Source of the DNA: Lentilactobacillus raoultii
GTDB lineage: Bacteria; Bacillota; Bacilli; Lactobacillales; Lactobacillaceae
Direction: 5' to 3'
Length of the DNA: 64,000 bases
NCBI RefSeq assembly: GCF_900411375.1
Contig: NZ_LS422984.1
Span: 309,574 to 373,573 of the forward strand
The position numbers and the translations under genes were made by a program. Under the pieces are notes generated by a model. That model saw only the letters and a program-made list of their open reading frames with translations. It was not told where the DNA came from and did not search any database. Positions 7,760-17,363 of the stretch are shown in pieces. How positions within the stretch are numbered: position 1 is the stretch's first letter; each line of letters opens with the position of its first letter.

Positions 7760-9069
7760 TCAAAGGGGATCCGCAAAGAAAGCAACAATTATCCCTGTTT
7801 GCCAGGGAATTAATAGGCTTTGCACTTTTATTTGCTATTTTAGGGTTAGTCGTTAATTTTTTCTTTCAACAGTCAATTTATCAAAATATTGATCGAGGGT
7901 TAAATTGGCAAAAAATAGGCATTTTAACCAATCGTCGTCAACCAACCTTTCATCCCGGCCAGATGAATCCGGCCAATGGGCACACCCCACCGGCCAGCAA
8001 TACGCCCTTTAGAACTAATGTTGTGGTTTTCAATCGGCATGGGAAAATCGTTAATAATCAGATGCTGGGTAACCGGTTGTATAGTGTCTTTGTCAATACC
8101 CGTTTGGATGTCTCACAAGTTAATAAGATTCGGGAAATGACATTTATGTCATCTGATAAGTCCTGGCACTATTTTCGAACGCTTTTGATCAAAGTGCCAA
8201 AATCCAATTCTAATCCGATGTACGCTGGTCGATACGCATTAATCTTGGAAAATATTGATTCAGATTTGCTGGCAATTCGGGGATTTCGGCGGTCACTACT
8301 GACGACATTGATTGTTTTCTGGTTTTTAGCTATCGCGGTGGCCTATTTTCTGTCGCGGTCCAGTATGAAACCAATTTTGGAATCTTGGAATCGTCAAAAA
8401 CAATTTAGTGCGAATGCGGCACATGAATTAAGAACCCCGTTAACGGTCATCCAAAATCAGATGGAGTATTTGCTCACTAAACCCAAATCAAAAATCATTG
8501 ATCAAGCAGAACCAATTTCAACCACGTTGGATGAAGTCAGGCATTTGCAAAACTTAACTAACAAGTTATTAATGCTGGCCCGATCAGATGCTGACATTAT
8601 TCAAATTAATCGTCAAAACATCGCCTTACAAAAATGGTTTGAACAGGTAATTAAACCCTATGTTGAAATTGCCCGTAGTCAAACCAAAACGTTGCTTCCG
8701 GTCATTCATCTTTCTGGAGAGGGCCAATTGGACGCTGATTTGATTCGACAATTAATTATTATTTTATTAGATAATGCAATTAAATACACGCCGGCGGGTG
8801 GGGCTGTTACTTTCACGGTTGAAAAGCTTCGTGAAAATCGGTTAAAAATGACTGTTCAAGACACCGGAGCTGGGATTTCGGCCGAAGATAAGAAACACGT
8901 TTTTGAAAGATTTTATCGCTCAGATAAATCGCGAAATGCTAAAACAGGTGGTAATGGTTTGGGATTAGCGATTGCTAAATGGATCGTTGATGAACATCGC
9001 GGAACCATTACGGTAAGGGACAATCACCCTAAGGGCACCATTTTTACCGTCATCATTCCGTTAAAGTAA
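7756..9069 (+). CDS. Membrane sensor histidine kinase
   Basis: The 437-residue protein starts at TTG 7756 behind GGAGGAG and overlaps the regulator stop codon. One N-terminal helix (about 18-36) and a second (about 180-200) enclose an extracytoplasmic sensor domain of about 140 residues with no recognisable fold. The kinase core has the H-box AAHELRTPLTV with H223, the N-box LLDNAIKYTP, the G1 box DTGAGI, the F-box FERFYRSDKS and the G2 box GNGLGLAI. There is little room for a HAMP domain after the second helix. It partners the upstream OmpR-type regulator; the stimulus is unknown. Confidence 0.93.
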   Translation: MIKGDPQRKQQLSLFARELIGFALLFAILGLVVNFFFQQSIYQNIDRGLNWQKIGILTNRRQPTFHPGQMNPANGHTPPASNTPFRTNVVVFNRHGKIVNNQMLGNRLYSVFVNTRLDVSQVNKIREMTFMSSDKSWHYFRTLLIKVPKSNSNPMYAGRYALILENIDSDLLAIRGFRRSLLTTLIVFWFLAIAVAYFLSRSSMKPILESWNRQKQFSANAAHELRTPLTVIQNQMEYLLTKPKSKIIDQAEPISTTLDEVRHLQNLTNKLLMLARSDADIIQINRQNIALQKWFEQVIKPYVEIARSQTKTLLPVIHLSGEGQLDADLIRQLIIILLDNAIKYTPAGGAVTFTVEKLRENRLKMTVQDTGAGISAEDKKHVFERFYRSDKSRNAKTGGNGLGLAIAKWIVDEHRGTITVRDNHPKGTIFTVIIPLK

Positions 9070-9109
9070 TTTTGACAAGGCAATTTCAGTATGACTTAAT
9101 GGTTCTTCA

Positions 9110-9150
9110 AAAAAGGACCGGGATAATCATTTTATCCTGGTCCTTTAACA
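9110..9150. terminator. Bidirectional terminator after the kinase gene and gshA
   Basis: The stem AAAGGACCGGGATAA / TTTATCCTGGTCCTTT has a short loop and A/T-rich flanks on both sides. It sits between converging genes. Confidence 0.88.
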
Positions 9151-9161
9151 ATCTCTCATAT

Positions 9162-10685
9162 TTACCAGTTCTTTTTGGCAGCTGCTTCAATTCCTGGAAA
9201 CAAGTCGTACAGGTATTGAAGTGGATGATTGCTAATTTTGCTTGAATATACCACTTGAGTGACATTGTCGTAAGTCAACATTAACAACTCTTCACCATTT
9301 TCATCACGAACTTCATAGTAACGAATGCCAAGTGCAATCGCCTCAAAAACTAACCGCTGGGCATTTTCACTTAAATTAGCCATTGCCGGAAGCAGATCCT
9401 TTGAATTGAGGCGTTGGGCTTTCCAAGCTTTTGCCGTTTGAATGCCAAATTCTTGGAGACTTTGATGCTTGATTTTGGGCAGTAGCATAGCTGAAGCTGT
9501 CAATTCGGGATGACTCATCACTTCATTAAAGTCATCCAGTGCCTGAAGCTGTTCCGAATGAGCATGTAATTGTTTAGCCATCTCGATAAGTTCATCAAAT
9601 ATCTGTAGACCATCAGCTGTTTTAAAAGTCGGTTGATCAGGTCGTTCCAAGGCCACTTGGTTATTTTCGTTAAATGATTGTTTGAGCTGATCGTGAATAT
9701 TGGTTTCATCAACGGGATGAATCAGTAAATACATCAGGAAAAATTTTAGGAAATACAATGCGTGCCGACTGATGCCGTTGGGCGTAAACGGTGTGTTGTC
9801 CATGACTCGAAATTCTAAATATGAAATGCCCTTGGTACGATAATCAGCTAATGACTTTTGCCCCCGGAGTCGAACCGGTCCATAAAATTCAGCTGTCGAG
9901 AACAATCGATGTTGATTAAGAGCTTCTGAAAGTCGATCGATATAGTTACCCAGGCTGGAATAAAGTGTCACGTTAACCCGATCCTCGGGCTTGTTAAGGT
10001 AACCATAGATGCTATTGCGAATGCTTCTCACTGGGTGGGATAACGGAGAATTTTCAGCTGGAAAGAAGCCGGCTTCAGCAATTGGACTGGCACCAAATAA
10101 GTATGTCAGCAACCATCGATGCAGAACAAAATTCTGGGTAATTTGAAAATAAAGGGCATTCTTAAAGTCGACTAGTGACTGAAATTGGTTTTCGTAATGG
10201 GTATAGAGCCGATTAATAACTGGCTCTGGAATACTGAAATTGACATGCAAACCTGTCACGATTTTTAAAGGGACTTGGTATTTTTTAGTTAAATAATCTC
10301 GATAAGCTTGGAAGGGCGGTCGAGCAAAGTGGGTCTCAACAAATTTAATATCATCCGCCGAAAGTGCCGGGGGCATGCTGAAGGGCCAAATATATTCATC
10401 GGGTTTCATGGATCGATATAAAACAGTTTGAATGGTATCCAACTGGTCCAAGACCCCGCCAATTGTCGGATTTGGGTCTGTAACCAGTTCGTTCATCGAC
10501 TCTGAAAAGTCGGATTGAAGATAGGGATGATATTTTCTTGAACCTAAGTTTTGCGGATAGGGGTGACGACTCAAATGCCCATCTCCCTCAATTCGATGTT
10601 CTTCAATTTCAATTCCGATCAAGCTGTGATAAAGCTGTTCTGCAACGTCTTCTTGTTTGATGTACGTTAATAGATTTTCAAGCAT
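9162..10685 (-). CDS. gshA: Glutamate-cysteine ligase (gamma-glutamylcysteine synthetase)
   Basis: The 507-residue protein starts at ATG 10685 with CAGGAGA 7 bases upstream; GTG 10691 is also in frame but too close to the SD. The N-terminal half has the GshA pattern: LIGIEIEEHRI, then the substrate loop LQSDFSESMNELVT, the WPFSMPP segment and HVNFS, which correspond to ATP, metal and glutamate contacts in the E. coli-type enzyme. It joins glutamate and cysteine by a gamma-peptide bond in the cytoplasm. There is no fused or neighbouring glutathione synthetase, so the cell may make gamma-glutamylcysteine only, or the second gene is elsewhere. It is a single gene converging on the kinase gene. 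Confidence 0.88.
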   Translation of the reverse strand: MLENLLTYIKQEDVAEQLYHSLIGIEIEEHRIEGDGHLSRHPYPQNLGSRKYHPYLQSDFSESMNELVTDPNPTIGGVLDQLDTIQTVLYRSMKPDEYIWPFSMPPALSADDIKFVETHFARPPFQAYRDYLTKKYQVPLKIVTGLHVNFSIPEPVINRLYTHYENQFQSLVDFKNALYFQITQNFVLHRWLLTYLFGASPIAEAGFFPAENSPLSHPVRSIRNSIYGYLNKPEDRVNVTLYSSLGNYIDRLSEALNQHRLFSTAEFYGPVRLRGQKSLADYRTKGISYLEFRVMDNTPFTPNGISRHALYFLKFFLMYLLIHPVDETNIHDQLKQSFNENNQVALERPDQPTFKTADGLQIFDELIEMAKQLHAHSEQLQALDDFNEVMSHPELTASAMLLPKIKHQSLQEFGIQTAKAWKAQRLNSKDLLPAMANLSENAQRLVFEAIALGIRYYEVRDENGEELLMLTYDNVTQVVYSSKISNHPLQYLYDLFPGIEAAAKKNW

Positions 10686-10845
10686 GGGCACTCTCCTGAA
10701 TGGATAGATTTACATTATTATAACTAATTTTGTTGAAGTTGTTATAGGATAACGCCTGTTTTACCAAATCTTTGATAATCCAGGCAAAATCCAATTGAAA
10801 AATATCGTAATTGATATATAGAAACTTGAAAGGAGTGATTAATTA

Positions 10846-11988
10846 GTGCTTGTTGCCCAATTAAACGGTCGATTGATTGAAGCCGATCAAATTGATAGCC
10901 AGTCCAAAACCAAAAAATTGGCTTATGTTTGCCCACAATGTCATCAGCCGGTCATTTTTAAACATGGTCATTGCCGGATTGCCCACTTTAGTCATTTATC
11001 CAGAACTGCGTGTCCATTTAGTGAAAATGAGAGTCAAATTCATCTGGCTGGGAAGCTTCGGTTAAAGACTGACATGCTGGCATTAGGCTATTCAGCCGTT
11101 TTAGAACGAATTTTTCCACAAATTGATCAGCGGGCCGACGTTTTTGTCCCTGACTTGGAGACAGTTCTGGAATATCAATGCAGTCCAATTTCATTTGACA
11201 GCATTAAACGCCGAACTCAAGGATATCTGAAGGTTGCCAAACGGGTAATATGGATTCTTGGACCACGGTATGAATCAATGCATTATCAGTGCGAGATGAT
11301 TGCAAAATTTGCTAAATATCATCGCCAGTTGGGATTCTATTTTATTTGTTACCTTGAAAAAGAGGGCTATTTTAGATTACATTTTCAGTTGAGAGAAATG
11401 GCAGGAAAATTGATTGGTGAAACTCAAAACTTTTTAAATTTGGCGGCATTGTTAGCCTATTTAAAACGGCCACCCAGATCGGTTCAACCCCGGTTTTTAG
11501 GCCAAAAGACGGTTCGCCGGCAATTACTTAAACAGTTGCAGCAAATTCAGCGATGTAATTTGACGGGTCGTCATACGTACTTACCGGCTGTGACGGATTG
11601 TTACGCATTTCAAAAATTATTCATAGGGTGCCCGTTAATTTGTCATGGCAATCGAACGGGGAATTTACCAATTTTTCGGCGATCAATTCTTTGCTGGCGA
11701 GTTTGGCTGATGTTACGACTTTTTGATGGTTCACGGCTGACCATGTCGGATCGCTTACTGACCGGGCTTTTTGAAATTAGTTATGACCAATTTAAGATTG
11801 ACTTTGCCCAAATTTCTGACAGCAAGCCGTTTTTTAAAGCTGAATTCCGCCAATTCTTAATCCAGTTACATGACCAGGGATATCTTAGACAAACGGTCAC
11901 CGGCATTCAAATTTTGAAATGGCCGGTTTGGTTTACAGATTATGACCAAAAACGATTGTTTATTATGACAGCACCGCGACTCTTGTGA
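10846..11988 (+). CDS. coiA: Competence protein CoiA (predicted nuclease)
   Basis: The 380-residue protein starts at GTG 10846 behind AAAGGAGTG. The N-terminus has a zinc-ribbon-like segment (YVCPQCHQPVIFKHG, then an H and a C later). A restriction-endonuclease-like core follows, with the acidic and E-x-Q residues in ADVFVPDLETVLEYQCSP. Family knowledge: CoiA works in the uptake or processing of transforming DNA, and it appears with mecA and pepF in many Firmicutes. It lies close upstream of pepF (40 bases) and may be co-transcribed with it. The C-terminal 150 residues are poorly conserved in the family and cannot be assigned. Confidence 0.85.
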   Translation: MLVAQLNGRLIEADQIDSQSKTKKLAYVCPQCHQPVIFKHGHCRIAHFSHLSRTACPFSENESQIHLAGKLRLKTDMLALGYSAVLERIFPQIDQRADVFVPDLETVLEYQCSPISFDSIKRRTQGYLKVAKRVIWILGPRYESMHYQCEMIAKFAKYHRQLGFYFICYLEKEGYFRLHFQLREMAGKLIGETQNFLNLAALLAYLKRPPRSVQPRFLGQKTVRRQLLKQLQQIQRCNLTGRHTYLPAVTDCYAFQKLFIGCPLICHGNRTGNLPIFRRSILCWRVWLMLRLFDGSRLTMSDRLLTGLFEISYDQFKIDFAQISDSKPFFKAEFRQFLIQLHDQGYLRQTVTGIQILKWPVWFTDYDQKRLFIMTAPRLL

Positions 11989-12028
11989 TAATCTAGTATT
12001 AATTAAGATTGAAAAGGGATGTTGGAAC

Positions 12029-13834
12029 ATGGCGGAGACTCAAAAATTACCATTACGTAAAGAGGTCCCAGTTGATTTAACTTGGGATCTATCGACAGTT
12101 TATCAAAACGATGATCAGTTTGAGGAAGATTTTTCGGCGGTTCAAGCGGCCCTGCCAGAATTAAAAAAGATGGCAGGAACACTTTCCAAGAATGCGGATG
12201 CACTCTTGGAGGCGACTCAAAGGCTGCTGACGGTCTCTCGGAGGCTTGAAAAGGTTTACGTATATGCTCAATTAAAAAACGATCAGGATACCAGTGAGAG
12301 CCGTTATCAGGCAATGTATGCCAGAAGTCAGTCCCTGGCGGCTCAGTTTGGCGCAGCAGTAGCTTGGTTTGATCCGGAGCTGTTAACAATAAGCGATCAG
12401 CAAATGACGACCTTTTATCAGCAACAGCCCAAGTTAAAGGCTTATAAACGCTTGTATGATCAAACATTTGCTAAACGTGCTCATATCTTGGGACATGAGG
12501 TGGAAGAAGTCTTAGCGGGTGCCGATGATATTTTTTCATCTGGTGAAAAAACTTTTGGGATATTGGATAATACGGATTTGTCATTTCCAACGGTCACCGA
12601 TGAGAATGGGCAGTCAGTTCAATTGTCACAGGGCGTTTACAGTATTCTGCTTGAATCAACTAATCGGAAAGTTCGAAAGCAGGCCTTTGAAAAATTATAT
12701 GAAGTGTATGATCAATTTCAGCATACTTTGGCCGCTACCTTGACGACAAATGTTAAGAATCACAATTTTAAAGCCCACCTGCGTCACTATGGGTCAGCTC
12801 TTGAAGCAGCACTTTCCGCTAATGAAATTCCAGTAAAGGTTTACGATAATCTAGTTAGTGAAGTGAACCGGCATTTGGATCTTTTACACCGTTATGTCGC
12901 ACTTCGAAAACAAATTCTTGGTGTCGATGACTTGCACATGTACGATTTGTATACTTCTTTAGTTGGTAAAGAATCACCAAAGTATACGTTTGATGAAGCT
13001 AAAAAGGTCGCCTTGGATGCTCTTCAGGTAATGGGACCTGAATACGTTAGTCATGTAAAAGAGGAGTTTAGCCAGCGATGGATTGACGTTGTTGAAAACC
13101 GCTATAAAAGAAGTGGTGGGTATTCTTCCGGTACTTATGACACCAACCCGTTTATTTTACTAAACTGGAAAGATAATTTAGATAATCTGTATACACTTAT
13201 TCACGAAACGGGTCATAGCATGCACAGTTACTATGCTTCACATCATCAACCTTATCAGTACGGAGACTATTCAATTTTCGTTGCCGAAATTGCCTCAACT
13301 ACAAACGAAAATATTCTAACTGATTATCTGCTTGATAAGTTTAAAGATGATCCGGAAATGAAGCGGTATGTTTTAAATTACTATCTTGACGGATTTAAGG
13401 GAACGGTTTTCCGTCAAACCCAGTTTGCGGAGTTTGAACAGTATATTCATGAACAGGATGCAAAGGGGCAGCCGTTGACAGCAACCTTTTTAGATGATTA
13501 TTATCGTCAACTAAATCAAAAGTATTATGGTCAAAGTGTGATTTCTGATCCGCAAATCAGTTTAGAATGGTCCCGAATTCCGCATTTCTATTATAACTTT
13601 TACGTTTATCAATATGCGACTGGGTTCGCAGCTGCCTCAACGCTTGCTGATAACATTGTGCACGGTGACCAAAATAACGTTGACAAATATTTAAACTATT
13701 TGAAGTCTGGCAGTTCCGATACGCCGATTAATGTAATGAGAAAAGCTGGCGTTGACATGACCAAATCAGATTATCTTGAGAAAGCGTTTGAAATTTTTGA
13801 AAAACGATTGAATGAATTTGAAGCGTTATTCTAA
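12029..13834 (+). CDS. pepF: Oligoendopeptidase F (M3 family)
   Basis: The 601-residue protein has the zinc motif HETGH at H392-H396 (LIHETGHSMHSYYA), with the third ligand expected in the following EIASTTNE segment. The helical N-terminal domain and the C-terminal IPHFYYNFYVYQYATG region are typical of the PepF branch. It is a cytoplasmic endopeptidase that cuts peptides of roughly 7-17 residues. ATG 12029 follows AAAAGGGATG. The length equals that of well-studied lactic acid bacterial PepF. The position after coiA matches the Bacillus arrangement. Confidence 0.95.
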   Translation: MAETQKLPLRKEVPVDLTWDLSTVYQNDDQFEEDFSAVQAALPELKKMAGTLSKNADALLEATQRLLTVSRRLEKVYVYAQLKNDQDTSESRYQAMYARSQSLAAQFGAAVAWFDPELLTISDQQMTTFYQQQPKLKAYKRLYDQTFAKRAHILGHEVEEVLAGADDIFSSGEKTFGILDNTDLSFPTVTDENGQSVQLSQGVYSILLESTNRKVRKQAFEKLYEVYDQFQHTLAATLTTNVKNHNFKAHLRHYGSALEAALSANEIPVKVYDNLVSEVNRHLDLLHRYVALRKQILGVDDLHMYDLYTSLVGKESPKYTFDEAKKVALDALQVMGPEYVSHVKEEFSQRWIDVVENRYKRSGGYSSGTYDTNPFILLNWKDNLDNLYTLIHETGHSMHSYYASHHQPYQYGDYSIFVAEIASTTNENILTDYLLDKFKDDPEMKRYVLNYYLDGFKGTVFRQTQFAEFEQYIHEQDAKGQPLTATFLDDYYRQLNQKYYGQSVISDPQISLEWSRIPHFYYNFYVYQYATGFAAASTLADNIVHGDQNNVDKYLNYLKSGSSDTPINVMRKAGVDMTKSDYLEKAFEIFEKRLNEFEALF

Positions 13835-13917
13835 CCGATACTATCATTCGTTAGTTATCGTTAGTAACCAAAACTGATATACTTCTTAGCTGAGCAACTT
13901 GCTTAGATTAGTATTAC

Positions 13918-13964
13918 AAAAAGCAGTCAAAATAACCATTTTCGGTTATTTTGACTGCTTTTTG
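13918..13964. terminator. Bidirectional terminator between pepF and yjbH
   Basis: A perfect 19-bp stem (AAGCAGTCAAAATAACC facing GGTTATTTTGACTGCTT) has a six-base loop, A-rich before and T-rich after. It serves both converging genes. Confidence 0.95.
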
Positions 13965-13985
13965 TCTAAGATCATTAGACTACTT

Positions 13986-14612
13986 TTAGAAGAAATTCGA
14001 TTGGGGATATAAGATAGTTGCTCCCCGATTTGTTTGATGTTGTTTAACCAACTCTTCGAAATGCGCCACAGAACTAACACTGCGCTCGCAGAATTTAAAC
14101 ATTGATTGATAATCAAAATCCTTAATCAGTACGCCGTTATTATCAACTGCTGAATTAAATAAAACAGCAGTTGCCGGTTCATCTACCGACATTTCATGAA
14201 CCATTCGTTGATCACATTTAAACATGTTTTCCGCCAATTCGGATCGTCTGTCTTCCTCAAACATTTCACAATCCAAACCATTATTTTCCGCTAACTGATA
14301 AACCAATTCATCGTTGTATTCACGGTTGTTAAGTAACAATTCACGCTGCAGATCCATTAAGAAGCGGCGCCCCAACCTTTTCCCCTGAAAGGAGGCCGCT
14401 TTAGAATCAAGTACAATATGATACGGAAGCTTATGGTCAAATTGATGACCTGCTTTCGTTGCCATTTGATTTAAAATTTTGATGTTTAACATCGTAATGA
14501 ATCGAACTGAAACCTTGGTATTTAGTTTGCGGGAAATATTATCAATTGTTTTCTCGGCGTCGTAACAATGTCGATTTAACGGATCAATGAATAAATAAAT
14601 TTCGAGAACCAT
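13986..14612 (-). CDS. yjbH: DsbA-fold adaptor YjbH/SpxH (Spx degradation)
   Basis: The 208-residue protein starts at ATG 14612 (GGAGGGG 5 bases upstream). It opens with LEIYLFIDPLNRHCYDAEKTI, the thioredoxin/DsbA-like N-terminus of the YjbH family. Only one Cys remains at the position of the usual active-site pair, so it is not expected to be a redox enzyme. Known role: binding Spx and presenting it to ClpXP. Spx itself is encoded at 1876-2274. The protein is shorter than Bacillus YjbH but similar to other lactobacillar versions. It is transcribed opposite to its neighbours. Confidence 0.85.
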   Translation of the reverse strand: MVLEIYLFIDPLNRHCYDAEKTIDNISRKLNTKVSVRFITMLNIKILNQMATKAGHQFDHKLPYHIVLDSKAASFQGKRLGRRFLMDLQRELLLNNREYNDELVYQLAENNGLDCEMFEEDRRSELAENMFKCDQRMVHEMSVDEPATAVLFNSAVDNNGVLIKDFDYQSMFKFCERSVSSVAHFEELVKQHQTNRGATILYPQSNFF

Positions 14613-15022
14613 AGTGCCCCTCCAATTTTTAATCGACAAAATAAAAGTAATATACCAATTATTTACTTATCTAAGAATACCAAATTTTGAGCTAAAAACA
14701 ATATATTTGCTCACAACAATATGTAAAAAGTGTGACTGCTGACAATTTTTCGGATTTCTAAATGCTGATTGGTAGAAAAAACAGGGTCAGGTGACGAGAA
14801 AAACAATTCAGAGTACTCGTGACAATTATTTTGAATAATCGCCTCCCAAGAGATTTTTCCATCCACTTTTTGGGGAATCCTTATTTATTATGTTAGAATA
14901 TAGGCTGATTGTAAAATTTAAAAACTGGAAAACGAGTGGGTAAGCTGGCAGTTTTGGCCGGTGACAACCGTTGATTATAAATCAATGGCTACTTGTCCAT
15001 TTACAAGATTGGAAGTGATAGC
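14613..15022. promoter_or_regulatory. Divergent intergenic region with relQ promoter
   Basis: This 410-base AT-rich gap lies between yjbH (-) and relQ (+). An extended -10 element (TG-T-TAGAAT, 14891-14899) gives a likely relQ-operon promoter with an unremarkable -35 region and a leader of about 120 bases. The leader has G/T-rich segments but no structure I can name. I see no conserved small ORF or riboswitch. Confidence 0.4.
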
Positions 15023-15673
15023 TTGGTTGAAGATTGGGATAATTTTTTAATTCCATACAAACAGGCTGTTGATGAATTAAAAGTAAAATTACGTGGGATT
15101 CGAGCCCAATTTTTGAAGCTGGATGGTCGAAGCCCAATTGAATTTGTAACCGGACGGGTTAAACCCGTTGACAGTATTAAAGAGAAAATGGTTCGTCGGC
15201 ATATTTCAGAAGACCGACTTGAAGAAGATATGGAAGATATCGCCGGTTTGCGGATTATGTGTCAGTTCGTTGAAGATATTTACCAGGTAGTGGATTTGTT
15301 ACGGAAACGAACAGATATCAATATTCTTGAAGAGCGCGGCTACGTTCACAATAAAAAACCCAGCGGTTATCGTTCTTATCATATTATTTTTGAATACCCT
15401 GTTCAAATGTTGGATGGCGAAAAGGTGATCTTGGCTGAAATTCAGGTTCGAACATTGGCCATGAACTTTTGGGCAACAGTTGAGCATTCACTTAACTATA
15501 AGTATAAAGGTGAATTTCCAGATGACTTAAAAGTTCGATTAGAACGGTCTGCTGAAGCTGCCTTTAAGCTAGATGAAGAAATGTCTGAGATCCGTGGTGA
15601 ACTCCAGGAGACTAAGCAGGAAACAACGGACAAGGATGCGAGGAAGTCATCAGATGAGAATAGCGATATATAG
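15023..15673 (+). CDS. relQ: Small alarmone synthetase RelQ (GTP pyrophosphokinase)
   Basis: The 216-residue protein starts at TTG 15023 behind GGAAGTG, which gives the usual N-terminus EDWDNFLIPYKQAVDEL; a longer frame from 14993 lacks an SD. The synthetase core is complete: GRVKPVDSIKEKM, the catalytic region DIAGLRIMCQF, GYRSYHIIFEYP and EIQVRTLAMNFWATVEH. No hydrolase or ACT domain is present. It transfers pyrophosphate from ATP to GDP/GTP to make (p)ppGpp. It is first in an operon with nadK, rluD, rlmA and trmL, as in the yjbMNO genes of Bacillus, and overlaps nadK by 20 bases. Confidence 0.92.
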   Translation: MVEDWDNFLIPYKQAVDELKVKLRGIRAQFLKLDGRSPIEFVTGRVKPVDSIKEKMVRRHISEDRLEEDMEDIAGLRIMCQFVEDIYQVVDLLRKRTDINILEERGYVHNKKPSGYRSYHIIFEYPVQMLDGEKVILAEIQVRTLAMNFWATVEHSLNYKYKGEFPDDLKVRLERSAEAAFKLDEEMSEIRGELQETKQETTDKDARKSSDENSDI

Positions 15674-16466
15674 TAATTTAGGGGAAGCTTCAAATATCGT
15701 GGCGACTTCCCTAAGAAATCAAATTGAAAAATCAACCGGTTTGATAATCGATGGGCTAAATCCAGAAATTGTGATTTCAGTTGGTGGGGATGGAACGCTA
15801 CTTTCGGCTTTCCATCACTATCAAGATATTAACGATAAGGTTCGATTTATCGGCATTCACACAGGCCATCTTGGGTTCTACACGGATTGGCGGGATTATG
15901 AAGTGAATGATTTAGTTGCCAGTTTGGAAAATGATAATGGCCAGAGTGTCACCTATCCTTTATTAGACATTAAGGTCAATTATTCTGGTGGCGGTGCGGC
16001 TGATGTCGGGTTAGCTTTAAACGAGTCCACTTTGAAACAAATTAGTGGGTCAATGGTGGCAGATGTCTACATCAAAAATCAATTGTTTGAGAGTTTCCGT
16101 GGTGATGGTCTATGTGTCTCGACACCCAGTGGCTCAACGGCGTATAATAAATCAGTTGGCGGCGCGATTATTAATCCACGGTTGAACGCCATTCAGATTG
16201 CTGAAATTTCGTCCATTAATAACCGAGTCTTTCGAACACTGGGTTCCCCGTTGATCATTGCGCCGGATGAATGGATTAAAATCGTTCCGAAGTCAACGCA
16301 TCGAACAATCTTAACGTGTGATCATCAAGTGATTACGACGCGAACGGTTGCTTCGGTTGAATATCGGATTTCTCAAAAACGGATTGCTTTTGCTCAATAT
16401 CGACACACGCAATTTTGGCGTCGGGTCAGCAATTCATTTATCGGCGAGGTTAATTTGGATGACTAA
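15654..16466 (+). CDS. nadK: NAD kinase
   Basis: The 270-residue protein starts at ATG 15654 inside the relQ 3' end. The signature GGDGTLL (ISVGGDGTLLSAFH) and the NESTLK and GSTAYNKSVGG segments of NAD kinases are present. It phosphorylates NAD to NADP in the cytoplasm using ATP. The overlaps with relQ upstream and rluD downstream suggest coupled translation. The length fits the short Firmicute enzyme. Confidence 0.95.
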   Translation: MRIAIYSNLGEASNIVATSLRNQIEKSTGLIIDGLNPEIVISVGGDGTLLSAFHHYQDINDKVRFIGIHTGHLGFYTDWRDYEVNDLVASLENDNGQSVTYPLLDIKVNYSGGGAADVGLALNESTLKQISGSMVADVYIKNQLFESFRGDGLCVSTPSGSTAYNKSVGGAIINPRLNAIQIAEISSINNRVFRTLGSPLIIAPDEWIKIVPKSTHRTILTCDHQVITTRTVASVEYRISQKRIAFAQYRHTQFWRRVSNSFIGEVNLDD

Positions 16467-17352
16467 GTTTACTTGGAAATACCGTGGGAATGCGCCAATC
16501 AAGCTTCGAACGTTCATCATGGGTTATGGTGTGACGCGCACTCTCTTGAAAAAAATCAAGTATCATGGTGGTCATACGTTGGTTAATGGCGTTCCATCAC
16601 TAGTTAATCGAAAATTAGCTCAAAATGACGTGGTAACTGTGATTTTACCTCCGGAACCGGAAAATGATCAGGTGCCGGCTTCAACTTTACCCATTCATAT
16701 TATTTTTGAAGATGAGCATTTTTTGGTGGTGAACAAACCTGCGGGGGTGGCCTCAGTTCCCGCCCATAATCGGGCAAATGATTCCCTGGTTAATCGAGTT
16801 AAGGGCTATTATCAGCGTCAACACTATGCCAATCAAAAAATTCATATTGTCACAAGACTGGATAAGGACACTAGTGGGTTGGTTATTTTTGCCAAGCACC
16901 ATTTAGCGCATTCGGTTTTAGATAAGCAGTTGAAGGATCATCAAATTAAGAAAAATTACCTGGCAATCGTTGAAGGCGTCTTTTCAACCGACCATTTTGA
17001 AATTGATCTACCAATTCAGCGAGTGGCCGGTTCTTTAGTGATGCGTCAAGTTGGCGACCCAGGAAAAATGTCAATTACCGAAGCGTGGACTAAACGTCGG
17101 TTGGTAGCCCATACGTTGCTTGACTTACGGATTCATACGGGACGGACTCATCAGATTCGAGTTCACATGAAGGCGATTGGTCATCCGTTGGTTGGCGATT
17201 GGCTTTATAATCCAGAAGATCGTTCATTTCCGCGGCAAGCTTTACACTGTGCTCGATTGCGGTTTTTTAACCCGTTTTGTGGACGATTTGTTAATTATAC
17301 AGCGCCACTTCCTGACGACATGAAAACTTATCTGGCAAATAATGAAAGGTAG
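16459..17352 (+). CDS. rluD: RluD-family 23S rRNA/tRNA pseudouridine synthase
   Basis: The 297-residue protein starts at ATG 16459, overlapping the nadK stop. A short S4-like N-terminal part (VNGVPSLVNRKLAQNDVVTV) is followed by the catalytic motif HIVTRLDKDTSGLVIFAKH, whose Asp is the nucleophile. RIHTGRTHQIRVHM and HPLVGDWLY complete the RluA/RluD family pattern. It converts uridine to pseudouridine in structured RNA; the exact site cannot be told from sequence. It corresponds to Bacillus yjbO by position. Confidence 0.88.
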   Translation: MTKFTWKYRGNAPIKLRTFIMGYGVTRTLLKKIKYHGGHTLVNGVPSLVNRKLAQNDVVTVILPPEPENDQVPASTLPIHIIFEDEHFLVVNKPAGVASVPAHNRANDSLVNRVKGYYQRQHYANQKIHIVTRLDKDTSGLVIFAKHHLAHSVLDKQLKDHQIKKNYLAIVEGVFSTDHFEIDLPIQRVAGSLVMRQVGDPGKMSITEAWTKRRLVAHTLLDLRIHTGRTHQIRVHMKAIGHPLVGDWLYNPEDRSFPRQALHCARLRFFNPFCGRFVNYTAPLPDDMKTYLANNER

Positions 17353-17363
17353 GGGCAACCTGA

